Part shown: piece by piece, positions 35,897 through 43,732 of the stretch
How positions within the stretch are numbered: position 1 is the first letter of the stretch
How the letters are laid out: every line of letters begins with the position of its first letter
Assembly: GCF_006516955.1 (NCBI RefSeq)
Contig: NZ_VHLG01000003.1
Coordinates: forward strand, 310,001 to 374,000
Reading direction: 5' to 3'
DNA from: Martelella alba
GTDB lineage: Bacteria > Pseudomonadota > Alphaproteobacteria > Rhizobiales > Rhizobiaceae
DNA: 64,000 nucleotides
Notes under the pieces: model-generated
Database searches by the model: none
What the model saw: only the letters and a program-made list of their open reading frames with translations
Told to the model about the DNA's origin: nothing
Made by a program: the position numbers and the translations under genes

Positions 35897-35923
35897 GAGG
35901 ACGGTCATTATGCGACCGTCCTC
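35897..35923 (-). promoter_or_regulatory. intercistronic hairpin between choX and choW
   Basis: Perfect 10-bp arms GAGGACGGTC (35897-35906) and GACCGTCCTC (35914-35923) flank a 7-nt loop. There is no T-run. Such structures after binding-protein genes commonly stabilise the upstream mRNA and reduce downstream expression, giving excess binding protein. Confidence 0.6.
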
Positions 35924-35938
35924 CTGGGTTGAGAGGCT

Positions 35939-36889
35939 TCAGTTGAGGCCAAGTGCAGTCTTGACGGCTGGCAGTGCATCGCCCGAGCCATCAAAGGTGG
36001 TCACACCTTCAAGCCAGGGGCCAAGCGTATCGGGATTGGCCTTCAGCCAGGCTGTCGCTGCCTTTTCCGGATCGGTGCCATCATCGAGGATGGCGCCCAT
36101 GATCTCGTTTTCCATGGGCAACGAGAATTTCAGGTTCTTCAGGAAGGCGCCGACATTGGGGCATTCATCAAGATAGCCTGCGCGGACATTGGTGTAGACG
36201 GTCGCGCCGCCGAAATCGGGTCCAAAAATATCATCGCCGCCCGAAAGATAGGTCAGGTCAAACTTCGCATTCATCGGATGCGGCGCCCAGCCGAGGAAGA
36301 TGATCGGCTTCTTTGATTTGTCGAGGCGGGCCACCTGGGCAAGCATGCCCTGTTCGGAGGATTCGACGATCTGGAAATCGCCGAGGCCGAAATCGTTCTT
36401 GTCGATCATGTCGATGATCAGGCGGTTGCCGTCATTGCCGGGTTCGATGCCGTAGATCTTGCCGTCGAGCTCATCCTTGTGGGCGGCGATATCGGCGAAA
36501 TCCTTGATGCCGAGTTCCGCGCCATATTCATTGGTGGCCAGTGTGTATTTTGCGCCCTCAAGATTTTCACGAACGGTTTCAACGGAGCCATCTTCGCGAT
36601 AGGGGCCGATGTCGCCTTCCATGGTCGGCATCCAGTTGCCGAGGAAAACGTCGATATCCTTGTTTTTCAGCGCGGTATAGGTCACCGGAACCGAGAGAAC
36701 CTTGGTATCCGGCTCGTAGCCGATCGCTTTCAGAATGACGCTGGTGGTGGCCGTGGTTGCGGTGATGTCGGTCCAGCCGACATCGGAAAAGCGGACGGTC
36801 TTGCAGCTGTCCGGATCGGCGGCCAGCGCCCCTGTCGAAAGAATTGCCGTGATCGCCAGAGCAAGGGCCGATCGTTTCAGTTCCATCAT
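35939..36889 (-). CDS. choX: choline-binding periplasmic protein ChoX
   Basis: A 316-residue substrate-binding protein with a signal peptide (MMELKRSALALAITAILSTG, cut near residue 23). The residues that form the aromatic cage and contacts in S. meliloti ChoX are all present at a constant offset of four: W39, D41, W86, Y115, N152 and W201. This supports high-affinity choline or acetylcholine binding. It is the first gene of choXWV. The start could be the ATG at 36889 or the adjacent one at 36886. Choline feeds glycine-betaine synthesis or phosphatidylcholine synthesis; bet genes are not in the window. Confidence 0.93.
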   Translation of the reverse strand: MMELKRSALALAITAILSTGALAADPDSCKTVRFSDVGWTDITATTATTSVILKAIGYEPDTKVLSVPVTYTALKNKDIDVFLGNWMPTMEGDIGPYREDGSVETVRENLEGAKYTLATNEYGAELGIKDFADIAAHKDELDGKIYGIEPGNDGNRLIIDMIDKNDFGLGDFQIVESSEQGMLAQVARLDKSKKPIIFLGWAPHPMNAKFDLTYLSGGDDIFGPDFGGATVYTNVRAGYLDECPNVGAFLKNLKFSLPMENEIMGAILDDGTDPEKAATAWLKANPDTLGPWLEGVTTFDGSGDALPAVKTALGLN

Positions 36890-37073
36890 GACGTCTCCAT
36901 CTGTTCCCGTTTGCCATTTGTCTGTTTTGTAGCGGCAGCGTCAGCACAACTCAACCGCAGCACATCGCTGACCCGGCGGGCACCCGAATGCGCTTTTCTG
37001 TGGCTAGCTGAATTTTGGGCTTTTTCGTGACCGCCGACAGCGGCATTTAGAGGCAGCACCGAAAGACAGGACC

Positions 37074-37655
37074 ATGGCCAAGCTACACTTCCACTACGCT
37101 ACTATGAATGCAGGCAAGTCGACACTCCTGCTCCAGGCCGCCTATAACTATCGCGAACGCGGCATGCATGCCGTTATTCTGGCGGCTGCCTTTGACGACC
37201 GGGCGGGAACCGGCATCGTCGCATCGCGGATCGGGCTCAAGGCCGAAGCAGAGGTTTTCGATGCCGATACGGATCTGTTCGAGATGGTTTTGCGGCTCAA
37301 TGCCGAAAAGCCGATCGATTGCATTTTTGTCGATGAAGCGCATTTCATGACGGCTGCCCATGTCTGGCAGCTGGCTCGCGTTGTCGATGAAGCAAGGCTG
37401 GCGGTGATGGCCTATGGTTTGAGAACCGATTTCAAAGGGGAACTGTTCCCGGCAACGGCAGAACTCTTCGCTCTTGCCGATGAGGTGCGCGAAGTGCGCA
37501 CTATCTGCCATTGCGGCCGCAAGGCGACCATGGTGGCAAGGCTTGATCAGAAGGGCAATGCCCTGATAGACGGGCCGCAGATCGAAGTCGGCGGCAATGA
37601 GCGCTATGTCTCCTATTGCCGGCTGCACTGGAAGGAAAAAACCGGCCGGCGCTAG
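37074..37655 (+). CDS. tdk: thymidine kinase, type II
   Basis: The 193-residue product is a type II thymidine kinase, phosphorylating thymidine to dTMP for salvage. The P-loop ATMNAGKST is at 9-17, the catalytic DEAHF near residue 90, and the zinc lasso has the cysteine pair TICHCG and the C-terminal YCRLHW. Length is normal. It diverges from choX and is followed 37 bp later by a small cytochrome c gene. Confidence 0.92.
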   Translation: MAKLHFHYATMNAGKSTLLLQAAYNYRERGMHAVILAAAFDDRAGTGIVASRIGLKAEAEVFDADTDLFEMVLRLNAEKPIDCIFVDEAHFMTAAHVWQLARVVDEARLAVMAYGLRTDFKGELFPATAELFALADEVREVRTICHCGRKATMVARLDQKGNALIDGPQIEVGGNERYVSYCRLHWKEKTGRR

Positions 37656-37692
37656 CGGCAAGCTGCACGGCCATAACGGAGATTGCGCGCGC

Positions 37693-38091
37693 ATGCGAAC
37701 AGCCTTTACTGCCTCTCTCATCCTTATGGCTGCATGCGGTTTCCTGGCCGAATCGGCGTTTGCCGGCGGCGATCCGGCCAAGGGCGAGGCGCTGTTCAAG
37801 CGCTCTTGCCAGGCCTGTCACACAGTTCAGGGAACGCAAAATCGCGTCGGCCCCTATCTTGCGGGCCTGTCCGGCCGCCCGATCGCCAGCGCAGAGAAAT
37901 ACAGATACACTCCCGCCATGCTGGATTTTGCCGCAACGCATGATGTCTGGACGGCAGAGCTTCTTGCCGAATATCTGCAAAATCCCCGTGCCATGGTCCC
38001 GAAAACCCGTATGGCCTTTGCCGGGATCCGGGATGCGGCAGACGCTCAGGATCTGGCGGCCTATCTGGAAAGCCTTCCCCCCGCCAAGTGA
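37693..38091 (+). CDS. class I cytochrome c, periplasmic
   Basis: A 132-residue class I cytochrome c. A signal peptide ends after about residue 25 (LMAACGFLAESAFA). The heme-binding CQACH is at 39-43 and the likely methionine ligand is M107 in PKTRMAFAG. It would carry electrons in the periplasm. The ATG at 37693 is chosen because it begins the signal peptide; an upstream in-frame extension into tdk has the wrong character. A clear terminator follows the gene. Confidence 0.88.
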   Translation: MRTAFTASLILMAACGFLAESAFAGGDPAKGEALFKRSCQACHTVQGTQNRVGPYLAGLSGRPIASAEKYRYTPAMLDFAATHDVWTAELLAEYLQNPRAMVPKTRMAFAGIRDAADAQDLAAYLESLPPAK

Positions 38092-38106
38092 TTGCCAGCT
38101 TTCGTG

Positions 38107-38140
38107 ACCCGGTCGCCATCCACTGGTGCACCGGGTTTTT
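38107..38140 (+). terminator. intrinsic terminator after the cytochrome c gene
   Basis: Arms ACCCGGT (38107-38113) and ACCGGGT (38130-38136) form a stem with a 16-nt loop, followed by a T-run. It lies 16 bp beyond the stop codon. Confidence 0.65.
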
Positions 38141-38178
38141 CATCGGTATTTATGCAAAAAATTTACGTATTTCGCAAA

Positions 38179-38197
38179 GTTTTCACTTGATGAAAAC
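38179..38197. promoter_or_regulatory. palindromic operator candidate upstream of the DUF2264 gene
   Basis: GTTTTCA (38179-38185) and TGAAAAC (38191-38197) form perfect 7-bp inverted arms around CTTGA, within an AT-rich stretch 73 bp before the ATG. It may bind the LacI-type regulator encoded downstream, although the centre lacks the usual CG. Confidence 0.5.
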
Positions 38198-38269
38198 GGG
38201 CGTAGATTGCCGGACGAACAGCTGATGCGGCCACTGCGCGAGGGCCGCCAGACGATCCGGGAGGTCATG

Positions 38270-40156
38270 ATGTCGAACGAAGCTGAATTTGCCTGGGACA
38301 GGCTGCCGATCATCCAGAAAATGGCGGCGAACAATCCGATGAACGGCAATCCGCTCAAGAGCCGCGATGACATGGCGGTTGCGGTTTCCCGGCTTTTTGC
38401 GCCACTGAAAGACCATTTCTCAGCGGGCAATGCCCGGATCGAATTATCGGCAGGTGCTGCGCATTATGATGACGGCGCGACCGCCATGGAGGCCTTCGTG
38501 CGGCCGCTATGGGGCATGGCACCACTGGTTGCCGGCGGCTATGCCTTTGACGAGGCCTGGCGCTATGTCGAGGGACTGGCCAATGGCATGGACCCGGAGC
38601 ATCCTGAATATTGGGGTGACATTGCCCCCTTTGATCAGCGTCTGGTGGAAATGGCCGGTATTGCGCTGGCGCTGCTGGTTGCCCCGAAAATCTTCTGGGA
38701 GCCGATGCCTGAAGCCGCGAAAAAGAAGGCGGTCAGCTATCTTCTGAAGATCAACACCTATGATGTGGCCGACAATAACTGGCTGTTTTTCCGCGTGCTG
38801 ACCAATCTGGCGCTGCGCAATGTCGGCGAGGAATGGTCGGAGGCGGCCGTGCGTGCTGCGCTGGAGCGGATCGAGAGTTTTTACATCGCCGACGGCTATT
38901 ATCTCGATGGCAAGTGGCGCCAGCGTGACTATTATTCGCCGATGGCGCTGCATTTCTACGGTCTGGTTGTCACCAAGGTGGCGGGCGATCTCTTCCCCGA
39001 TTATGCGGCGCGCTATCGCGAGCGTGCGCGCCTTTTTGCGCAGGATTTTCAGCACTGGTTCGCCGATGACGGTGCCGCCATTCCCTATGGCCGGTCGCTG
39101 ACCTATCGCTTTGCCGAAGGCGCCTTCTGGGCCGGCTGTGCCTTTGCCGATGAGGAGGTGCTGCCCTGGGGACGGATCAAGGGGCTTTTGCTGCGCCATC
39201 TGCGCTGGTGGTCGAACCGGTCGATCACCGATCGCGATGGTATCCTGAATATCGGCTATGCCTATCCGAACCTTTTCATGTCGGAGAGCTATAATGCGCC
39301 GGGTTCACCCTATTGGGCGCTGAAAAGCTTTCTTGTGCTCTGCCTTGAAAAGGACCACCCCTTCTGGGCGGCGGAGGAAGAAGCGCCTGAGGCGCTTCCC
39401 GGCGGTCGCGTGATTGCGCCGGCGGCGGGGTTCATCGTCCGGCGTGCCGAAGGCGATACGGTGATGCTGACCGGCGGCCAGGATGGTCACGAACATCGCG
39501 GTTTTGACGCCAAATATAGCCGTTTTGCCTATTCCTCGGCCTTCGCCTTTTCGGTGAAGTGCGACATGGTTTCCCCGGATCAGCCGGACAAGAGCGCGGT
39601 TGACTGTGGCATGATGATCTCACGCGATGGAAAGACCTTCATTTCACGGGCCGAGATCCTTGAAGAGGGCATTGATCAGAACATGGCCTTCGGGCGCTGG
39701 CGGCCGGACGAGCGTATTGCCGTTGAAAGCTGGCTCGATTTTGCTGGCGAGGGCTGGCATGTCCGTATCCACCGGATCGTTACCGAGGATGCGCTGGTGA
39801 TTGCCGAAAGTGGCTTCTCGCTTGACCGGACCGGCGAAAATGCGCCCGGCTTTGCCGAGGGGCTGAAGACCGAGCCCGGCCTTGCCATGATCCGCACCGG
39901 CTTTGCCACGTCAGCGATCCGTGACCTCACCGGCGACCGTATGGCGATGAATGTCCGCGCAGCACCCAATACCAATCTGCGCTTTCCCCGCACGCTTTTT
40001 CCGCGCCTCGAAGGACGCGTCGGGCCGGGTGAGACCTATCTGGTCACCGCCGCCTTCGGCGTGACGCGGCCGATGCAGGCCTTGCCGCCGGTTGAAATAC
40101 CGGAAACGGTCAGAAGTTTCTGTGCCGCGCGTGGTATCGTGCTCAACGCATTCTGA
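38270..40156 (+). CDS. DUF2264 family protein, polysaccharide-degradation associated
   Basis: A 628-residue DUF2264-family protein. The N-terminal half reads as an (alpha/alpha) barrel with many aromatic helices (LWGMAPLVAGGYAF, NNWLFFRVLTNLALR, RQRDYYSPMALHFYGL), and the C-terminal third is beta-rich, the overall build of heparinase-like lyases and hydrolases. Family members often sit with GH88/GH105 and heparinase genes. There is no signal peptide, so it acts in the cytoplasm. The ATG at 38270 has GGGAGG upstream; an ATG three bases earlier is also possible. It is followed by a LacI regulator and is part of a wider glycan-use locus. Catalytic function is unproven. Confidence 0.75.
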   Translation: MSNEAEFAWDRLPIIQKMAANNPMNGNPLKSRDDMAVAVSRLFAPLKDHFSAGNARIELSAGAAHYDDGATAMEAFVRPLWGMAPLVAGGYAFDEAWRYVEGLANGMDPEHPEYWGDIAPFDQRLVEMAGIALALLVAPKIFWEPMPEAAKKKAVSYLLKINTYDVADNNWLFFRVLTNLALRNVGEEWSEAAVRAALERIESFYIADGYYLDGKWRQRDYYSPMALHFYGLVVTKVAGDLFPDYAARYRERARLFAQDFQHWFADDGAAIPYGRSLTYRFAEGAFWAGCAFADEEVLPWGRIKGLLLRHLRWWSNRSITDRDGILNIGYAYPNLFMSESYNAPGSPYWALKSFLVLCLEKDHPFWAAEEEAPEALPGGRVIAPAAGFIVRRAEGDTVMLTGGQDGHEHRGFDAKYSRFAYSSAFAFSVKCDMVSPDQPDKSAVDCGMMISRDGKTFISRAEILEEGIDQNMAFGRWRPDERIAVESWLDFAGEGWHVRIHRIVTEDALVIAESGFSLDRTGENAPGFAEGLKTEPGLAMIRTGFATSAIRDLTGDRMAMNVRAAPNTNLRFPRTLFPRLEGRVGPGETYLVTAAFGVTRPMQALPPVEIPETVRSFCAARGIVLNAF

Positions 40157-40218
40157 CAGGTGAAGGGAGGACGGGCGCTCTGGCCGAGATTGGAGAACTG
40201 ACGCGCAACAGGCGCCGG

Positions 40219-41223
40219 GTGAAACTACGTGAAATTGCCGACGAGGCGGGGGTGTCAATCGCCACCGCCTCGCGGGCGCTGTCCGGGGCCGATGGCATTT
40301 CCGATGCGGTGCGGGCCCGCGTTGCCCAGGTGGCGGCCCGGCTTGATTATGTCGGTCAGGGGCCGGCACCGGAGGTGATTGTTCATTCGGCACTGGATAT
40401 GGGCATGTCCGGCCTGCCAGCCTTTCAGCAGGAGTTGTTTGGCGGGATCGAAGAAGCGGCGCTCGCGCTTGGGGTCGGCATCACCGTGCGCGTTCACCGG
40501 CCTGGCGAAGGGCTGGAGGAAAGCGACCTGAAGACACGTCGTGGTGCGCACGGACATATCCTGATGTCGGTGCAGGACGAAGTGTTGATTGCCGGGCTCG
40601 TCGCCCATGATCTGCCAGCGATTATCGTCAATGGTTTCGATCCGCTGATGCGCCTTGATACGGTGGCGGCGGGAAACCGGGCGGGCGGCTATGCCACGGC
40701 GCGCCATCTGATCGGGCTTGGACATCGCCGTATTCTGATGCTGGAACACAGGGCGCGTCTGCCAGTGATGGACCGGTTCGGCGGTGCGCGTTTCGCGCTT
40801 GCCGAAGCCGGTCTGCCGCATGATCCGGCGCTTTGTGCCGATATGTCGGTGATGAACCCGGATGTCGCCTATGATCTGATCGGCAAACGGCTGGCCGCTC
40901 ATGGTGGCAGGCCAGATTTTACGGCCGTGCAATGCCCGAATGATGCTGCTGCCTTTGGTGTCATGGCCGCCCTTGGCGAAGCCGGGCTTGGCGTGCCGGA
41001 TGATGTTTCGGTCGTCGGTTTCGATGACATTCCCATGGCCGCCAGCGCCAGTCCGCCGCTGACGACCGTTGCCGTGCCGCGCGGCGAGATCGGCGCTCAC
41101 GGGCTTCGCCGGCTGATCGCGCGGATTCGCGAGCCTGCCCTGACCGCAGTCTATGCCGAGCTGGCAGGGCGTCTGGTTATTCGCGCCTCCACCGGGGTCA
41201 TATGCCGCCGCGATGTTGACTGA
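40219..41223 (+). CDS. LacI-family transcription regulator
   Basis: A 334-residue LacI/GalR regulator. The helix-turn-helix EIADEAGVSIATASRALSG is at about 5-23, followed by the hinge region and a periplasmic-binding-protein-like effector domain (AIIVNGFDP, VSVVGFDDIPMAASASPPLTTV). The annotated GTG at 40219 has no clear ribosome site; the frame remains open upstream to a CTG at 40180 preceded by GGGAGG, so a 13-residue N-terminal extension (rich in Arg) is possible. It lies 62 bp after the DUF2264 gene and probably controls it. The ligand is likely a sugar. Confidence 0.85.
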   Translation: MKLREIADEAGVSIATASRALSGADGISDAVRARVAQVAARLDYVGQGPAPEVIVHSALDMGMSGLPAFQQELFGGIEEAALALGVGITVRVHRPGEGLEESDLKTRRGAHGHILMSVQDEVLIAGLVAHDLPAIIVNGFDPLMRLDTVAAGNRAGGYATARHLIGLGHRRILMLEHRARLPVMDRFGGARFALAEAGLPHDPALCADMSVMNPDVAYDLIGKRLAAHGGRPDFTAVQCPNDAAAFGVMAALGEAGLGVPDDVSVVGFDDIPMAASASPPLTTVAVPRGEIGAHGLRRLIARIREPALTAVYAELAGRLVIRASTGVICRRDVD

Positions 41224-41325
41224 ACTGCGCGCAAAGGTCGTAAGTCTTCATATTCCTGTTACGGTTCTGCCGTGAACTTCGATTCGGCAATTTGCAGCAG
41301 GATCGTCTTATGGCGGGGGATTTTG

Positions 41326-41967
41326 ATGAATATGGAGAGGGATGCTGGCTTCTGGAACAAGCTGGCGGAAAAATATGCGAAATCCCCGGTTGCTGACCAG
41401 AAGGCCTATGAGCGGACGCTGGAGCGAACCCAGGCTCACTTGAAACCGGGCGACCATGTCGCGGAACTGGGATGTGGCACCGGAAGTTCGGCGCTTCTGC
41501 TCGCCGCACATGTGGAGCGATATCTGGCGACGGATTTTTCCGAGCAAATGATCCTGATCGCCAGAGACAAGCAGCAAAAGAGTGAAGCGTCAGCAGGGCT
41601 TGAATTTCGCTGCGCCACGGCTGAGGTGCTGGCCGGGGAGGCGGCGCGTTTTGATGTGGTCCTCGGCTTCAACTATCTACATGTGGTGCATGATCTGCCG
41701 GCGACGCTTGCGGCCATCCATGCCATGCTGAAGCCTGGCGGCTTGTTCATCTCAAAGACCCCCTGTCTCAACGAGATGAACCCCCTCATCAGGCTTGTGG
41801 CCTTGCCGGTCATGCAGTTTTTCGGAAAGGCCCCGCATGTCGTTTCATTCAGTGCCGAAAGGCTGAACGGAGCCTTGCGCGATGCTGGTTTCAACGTCAT
41901 CACGACCGAGCATCATGCCAGCAAGGGGGCCGATCCGCGCCCCTTCATCATTGCCGCGCGTGTGTAA
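41326..41967 (+). CDS. class I SAM-dependent methyltransferase
   Basis: A 213-residue class I methyltransferase. SAM-binding motif I is AELGCGTGS at 46-54; the acidic loop ATDFSEQM and the motif near LHVVHDLPATLAAIHAMLKPGG follow. The closing ADPRPFIIAAR segment resembles small-molecule methyltransferases of the UbiE type. The ATG at 41326 has GGGGGA upstream. It stands alone between the LacI gene and the convergent GntR gene. Substrate unknown. Confidence 0.8.
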   Translation: MNMERDAGFWNKLAEKYAKSPVADQKAYERTLERTQAHLKPGDHVAELGCGTGSSALLLAAHVERYLATDFSEQMILIARDKQQKSEASAGLEFRCATAEVLAGEAARFDVVLGFNYLHVVHDLPATLAAIHAMLKPGGLFISKTPCLNEMNPLIRLVALPVMQFFGKAPHVVSFSAERLNGALRDAGFNVITTEHHASKGADPRPFIIAARV

Positions 41968-42029
41968 GCTGGGCCGTGGGGCGAAGCGCTGAAACAGGCT
42001 GCGCACAGGAGGACTGGTGAGACAGTCTT

Positions 42030-42803
42030 TTAATTGCGACGCTGAAGTCTTGCAGCCTGGCGCAGGCGCTCGTCACGCATCAGGTTGCGATAGCGCTCCT
42101 GGCTACCCTTGAGATGGTCGCGCATGGCATCGCGCGCGCCCTGTTCATCACCGCTGGAAATGGCGATCACGATCCGCTCATGCTCCTTGATCAGCAGATT
42201 GCGATAGGCGATTTCATCGCCGTCATCTTCTTCAATTCGCTGACCGGTCTGCGGGATGACGGCCTTGCCCTGCATTTCGAGAAAGGTCGAGAACAGCGGG
42301 TTGTTTGTTGCACGTGCGATGGCAAGGTGCAGCGCAATGTCGGCGTCGGCCCAGCGCGGACCGTCATCGCGGGCGGCAATCGCATCGGCATGGGCAACGA
42401 AAATCGCTTCTTCCTGGGCCGGCGAACGGCGCAGCGCGGCAAGGCCTGCGGCCTCGATTTCAAGCGGTGTGCGGGCTTCGAGAATTTCCAGCGATGAATA
42501 GAGCCGCTCGCGGTCGACGCTTGGATGGGTGCGGTTGAAGGCAAAGCCGATCGGATCGAGAACAAAAACGCCCGCGCCCTGTCTCGCTTCGACAAGACCG
42601 TCAGAGCGCAACGCTGCGACGGCCTCGCGCACAACGGTGCGGGATACGCCATGGGCCTGGGTCAGCTGTGCTTCGCTCGGCAGCTTCTGGCCGGGTTGAT
42701 AGGTGCCGTCGAGGATGGCACCGCGCAGGGCATCGCTGACGCGGGAAACGAGCGTGCCCGTACCCGCTGTGCTGCGGCTTGCCGATTGAGTGGCCAATTG
42801 CAT
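42030..42803 (-). CDS. GntR/FadR-subfamily transcription regulator
   Basis: A 257-residue regulator with an N-terminal winged helix (LPSEAQLTQAHGVSRTVVRE) and a C-terminal FCD ligand-binding domain with the metal-site residues in ADIALHLAIARATNN and KEHERIVIAI and DAMRDHLKGS. FCD regulators typically respond to sugar acids or other carboxylates, which fits the neighbouring uronate-type genes. The ATG at 42803 is preceded by GGAAGGGG; upstream frame to 42857 is not needed. Its promoter carries a TTGTATGACAA palindrome that resembles sequences in the heparinase/ABC divergent promoter, suggesting autoregulation and regulon control. Confidence 0.88.
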   Translation of the reverse strand: MQLATQSASRSTAGTGTLVSRVSDALRGAILDGTYQPGQKLPSEAQLTQAHGVSRTVVREAVAALRSDGLVEARQGAGVFVLDPIGFAFNRTHPSVDRERLYSSLEILEARTPLEIEAAGLAALRRSPAQEEAIFVAHADAIAARDDGPRWADADIALHLAIARATNNPLFSTFLEMQGKAVIPQTGQRIEEDDGDEIAYRNLLIKEHERIVIAISSGDEQGARDAMRDHLKGSQERYRNLMRDERLRQAARLQRRN

Positions 42804-42872
42804 CCCCTTCCAAGCACCCGCCATTTTTGGCGGTGCAACATGTCTGTTCTGTGCCACAGTTGCAGCAAATCA

Positions 42873-42908
42873 TCATATAATTGTATGACAAGCTGAATAA
42901 TTTGGCAA
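42873..42908 (-). promoter_or_regulatory. predicted gntR promoter with overlapping operator palindromes
   Basis: On the - strand TTGCCA (42908-42903) and TACAAT (42885-42880) are 17 bp apart. Two overlapping palindromes cover the -10: TCATA-TAATTG-TATGA (42873-42888) and TTGT-ATG-ACAA (42881-42891). The latter form is typical of FadR-subfamily operators. Confidence 0.55.
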
Positions 42909-42931
42909 CAGATGAATGATGAGTCTTCCGT

Positions 42932-43720
42932 CTAGACCTCTGTTCCCCAGGCCTCGATCTGGGTCAGCGCCGGAAAGGGGGAGGGGTCATCGGCCTTGAT
43001 CAGCCGGTCGATGCGGATCCAATCGGTGATGCGATCTTCGATGGCATGGCGTTGCGGGCCGTCGATCTTTCCAAGCGGCAGATCGGTTGTCCATCCATCG
43101 CTCAATGTCAGGCTTGCCTGTTCCCACCAGGCGTCATGCGGGAAGTCGGCGCGGGTATAAAGGGTCACTTCGCTGATCCTGACCGGGCGGCCGAAATGAA
43201 TGGTGATGGCGGCATCGGGATCGGCGTTGATGCCCCAGCTTGTATAGGGCCAGAAGCCGTGATTGTCGGCGGCAATCTCGCCATCGATCGCATTGCGGGC
43301 GGCAAAGGCAGCTTCGCCCCGGGTTTCCACCGTCGCTGTTGCATGCGGGAAGGTGCTGCGATTGTCGGCGTGGTCGAGAATATTGATCGCGAGATTGCGC
43401 GGCGCTTCGGTTTCTGGCGGACGCGCCAGCCGCGCCATGATCCGGTGCCGTGTCCCCGAAAAGGCCAGCGGCGGATAGATCATGGTCTGCTCGTCGAAGG
43501 GCACGGGGAAGGAGAAACGCGGTTCCTTCATGAAGATGATGGAAGGGGCGAGGGCTGCATCCACGGCGAGGCGGAGGAAGCAGGGAAACTGATCGGTCTC
43601 GATGACGATCTGCTCGCCAGGATGATAGCTGCTCTCGTGAACCAGATAGACATTGTCGCTGCCGGTTCTCTCCCTCAGTCGCGCGCCGTCCTTGTCCTCA
43701 ATCGCGATTGTGATGGTCAT
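42932..43720 (-). CDS. protein with discoidin (F5/8 type C)-like domain, glycan locus
   Basis: A 262-residue protein with no known enzymatic motif. The C-terminal half (about 130-260) reads as a discoidin-like jelly roll: ARNAIDGEIAADNHGFWPYTSWG, ITIHFGRPVRISEVTLYTRADF, and a closing WIRIDRL and LTQIEAWGTEV. The N-terminal part is beta-rich too. Such domains bind carbohydrates. It lacks a signal peptide, which is unusual for a carbohydrate-binding module. It follows the heparinase-family gene by 12 bp on the same strand, so both are in one transcript. It might be an accessory domain split from a lyase or an enzyme of a new type. Confidence 0.6.
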   Translation of the reverse strand: MTITIAIEDKDGARLRERTGSDNVYLVHESSYHPGEQIVIETDQFPCFLRLAVDAALAPSIIFMKEPRFSFPVPFDEQTMIYPPLAFSGTRHRIMARLARPPETEAPRNLAINILDHADNRSTFPHATATVETRGEAAFAARNAIDGEIAADNHGFWPYTSWGINADPDAAITIHFGRPVRISEVTLYTRADFPHDAWWEQASLTLSDGWTTDLPLGKIDGPQRHAIEDRITDWIRIDRLIKADDPSPFPALTQIEAWGTEV

Positions 43721-43732
43721 GGTCGTCTCCCC

